Below the pieces are notes generated by a model, which saw nothing but the letters and a program-made list of their open reading frames with translations, had not been told where the DNA came from and did not search any database. Shown here piece after piece: positions 63,112 to 64,000 of a stretch of 64,000 nucleotides of DNA. The stretch is from Adiantum capillus-veneris. Its lineage: Eukaryota > Streptophyta > Polypodiopsida > Polypodiales > Pteridaceae. Where the stretch lies: assembly GCA_014529385.2 (NCBI GenBank), contig CM043967.1:88525278-88589277 (forward strand), given 5' to 3'. Positions within the stretch are counted from its first letter, which is position 1. The number at the start of each line of letters is the position of its first letter. A program made the translations under genes and the position numbers.

Positions 63112-63454
63112 AAGACAGTCTCCATCGCTTTTTTTTTACAAAGAGAAATTACACCGAAGCAAGTATAGATCAAAGAGAGAGGAGAGAGGGAGAGAGCCAG
63201 CGATCTCAAAAAAAGATCGATGGAGACTTTCTTAGCTCTCTCTCTCTCTTTCTTTTGTTTTGGAAAGCAAACTAAACTAAATAGGTGCTACGATTTTTTT
63301 TAAAGAAAATAGGATGCAAATCAAACTAAATGAGAATGCTATCTGTCACTCTCTCCCGACTGAAGCATGGATGCCCTTTCTATTCCAAGCCAAGCATGCT
63401 GCAGTTGCACATAGCAAGATCCCTCCTTTGACATATGCATGATACGAGGGCAGT

Positions 63455-64000
<546 letters not shown>

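Overview
This window reads as plant nuclear DNA from a large, repeat-rich genome, probably a seed-free plant; fern is my best guess but the sequence does not prove it. It is almost entirely transposable elements. Three LTR-retrotransposon families, here called RE-A, RE-B and RE-C, make up most of it. The remaining signals are two probable host loci: an unrecognised spliced gene at about 21.5-26.9 kb and a broken HSP20 (small heat-shock protein) gene at about 62.7-63.0 kb. (GA)n/(CT)n microsatellites are abundant.

Layout. 1-3.0 kb: 3' part of a decayed Ty3/gypsy chromodomain element and its probable LTR. 3.7-5.0 kb: decayed Ty1/copia pieces. 5.3-6.0 kb: microsatellites and GC-rich palindromic DNA. 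6,011-16,038: RE-A, a complete young Ty3/gypsy element with two 2,007-bp LTRs differing at about 14 sites by eye, flanked by ACGC. 16.0-21.0 kb: a graveyard of LINE, gypsy and unrecognised fragments. 21.0-26.9 kb: unknown gene(s) around a satellite-like array built on CCTATGGCC/GGCCATAGG. 27.6-30.25 kb: an inserted element fragment and a 152-bp tandem repeat. 30.3-61.2 kb: a composite array in which RE-B (plus strand, related to RE-A, no integrase seen) and RE-C (minus strand, Tat-like Ty3/gypsy with two RNase H domains) are nested and repeated about three times. 61.2-62.0 kb: a diverged LTR-like sequence. 62.0-64.0 kb: HSP20 pseudogene and microsatellites.

How the parts work together. RE-A and RE-C are different gypsy lineages, yet both carry a pair of small (70 and 72 codon) paralogous ORFs. 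In RE-A the pair lies inside each LTR downstream of the TATA box, with an ATGA stop/start overlap. In RE-C it lies between primer-binding site and gag, in the opposite order, followed by two more mutually paralogous ORFs (178 and 152 aa). Codon comparison between the two families shows mostly synonymous change, so these are real proteins. This shared accessory cassette is my best candidate for an undescribed system.

A second strong signal is a -1 programmed-frameshift site in RE-A between protease and reverse transcriptase: an in-phase GGGTTTT heptamer, a 6-nt spacer and a 9-bp hairpin. RE-B has a comparable site. All elements seen also carry disabling mutations, so no copy here looks fully autonomous.
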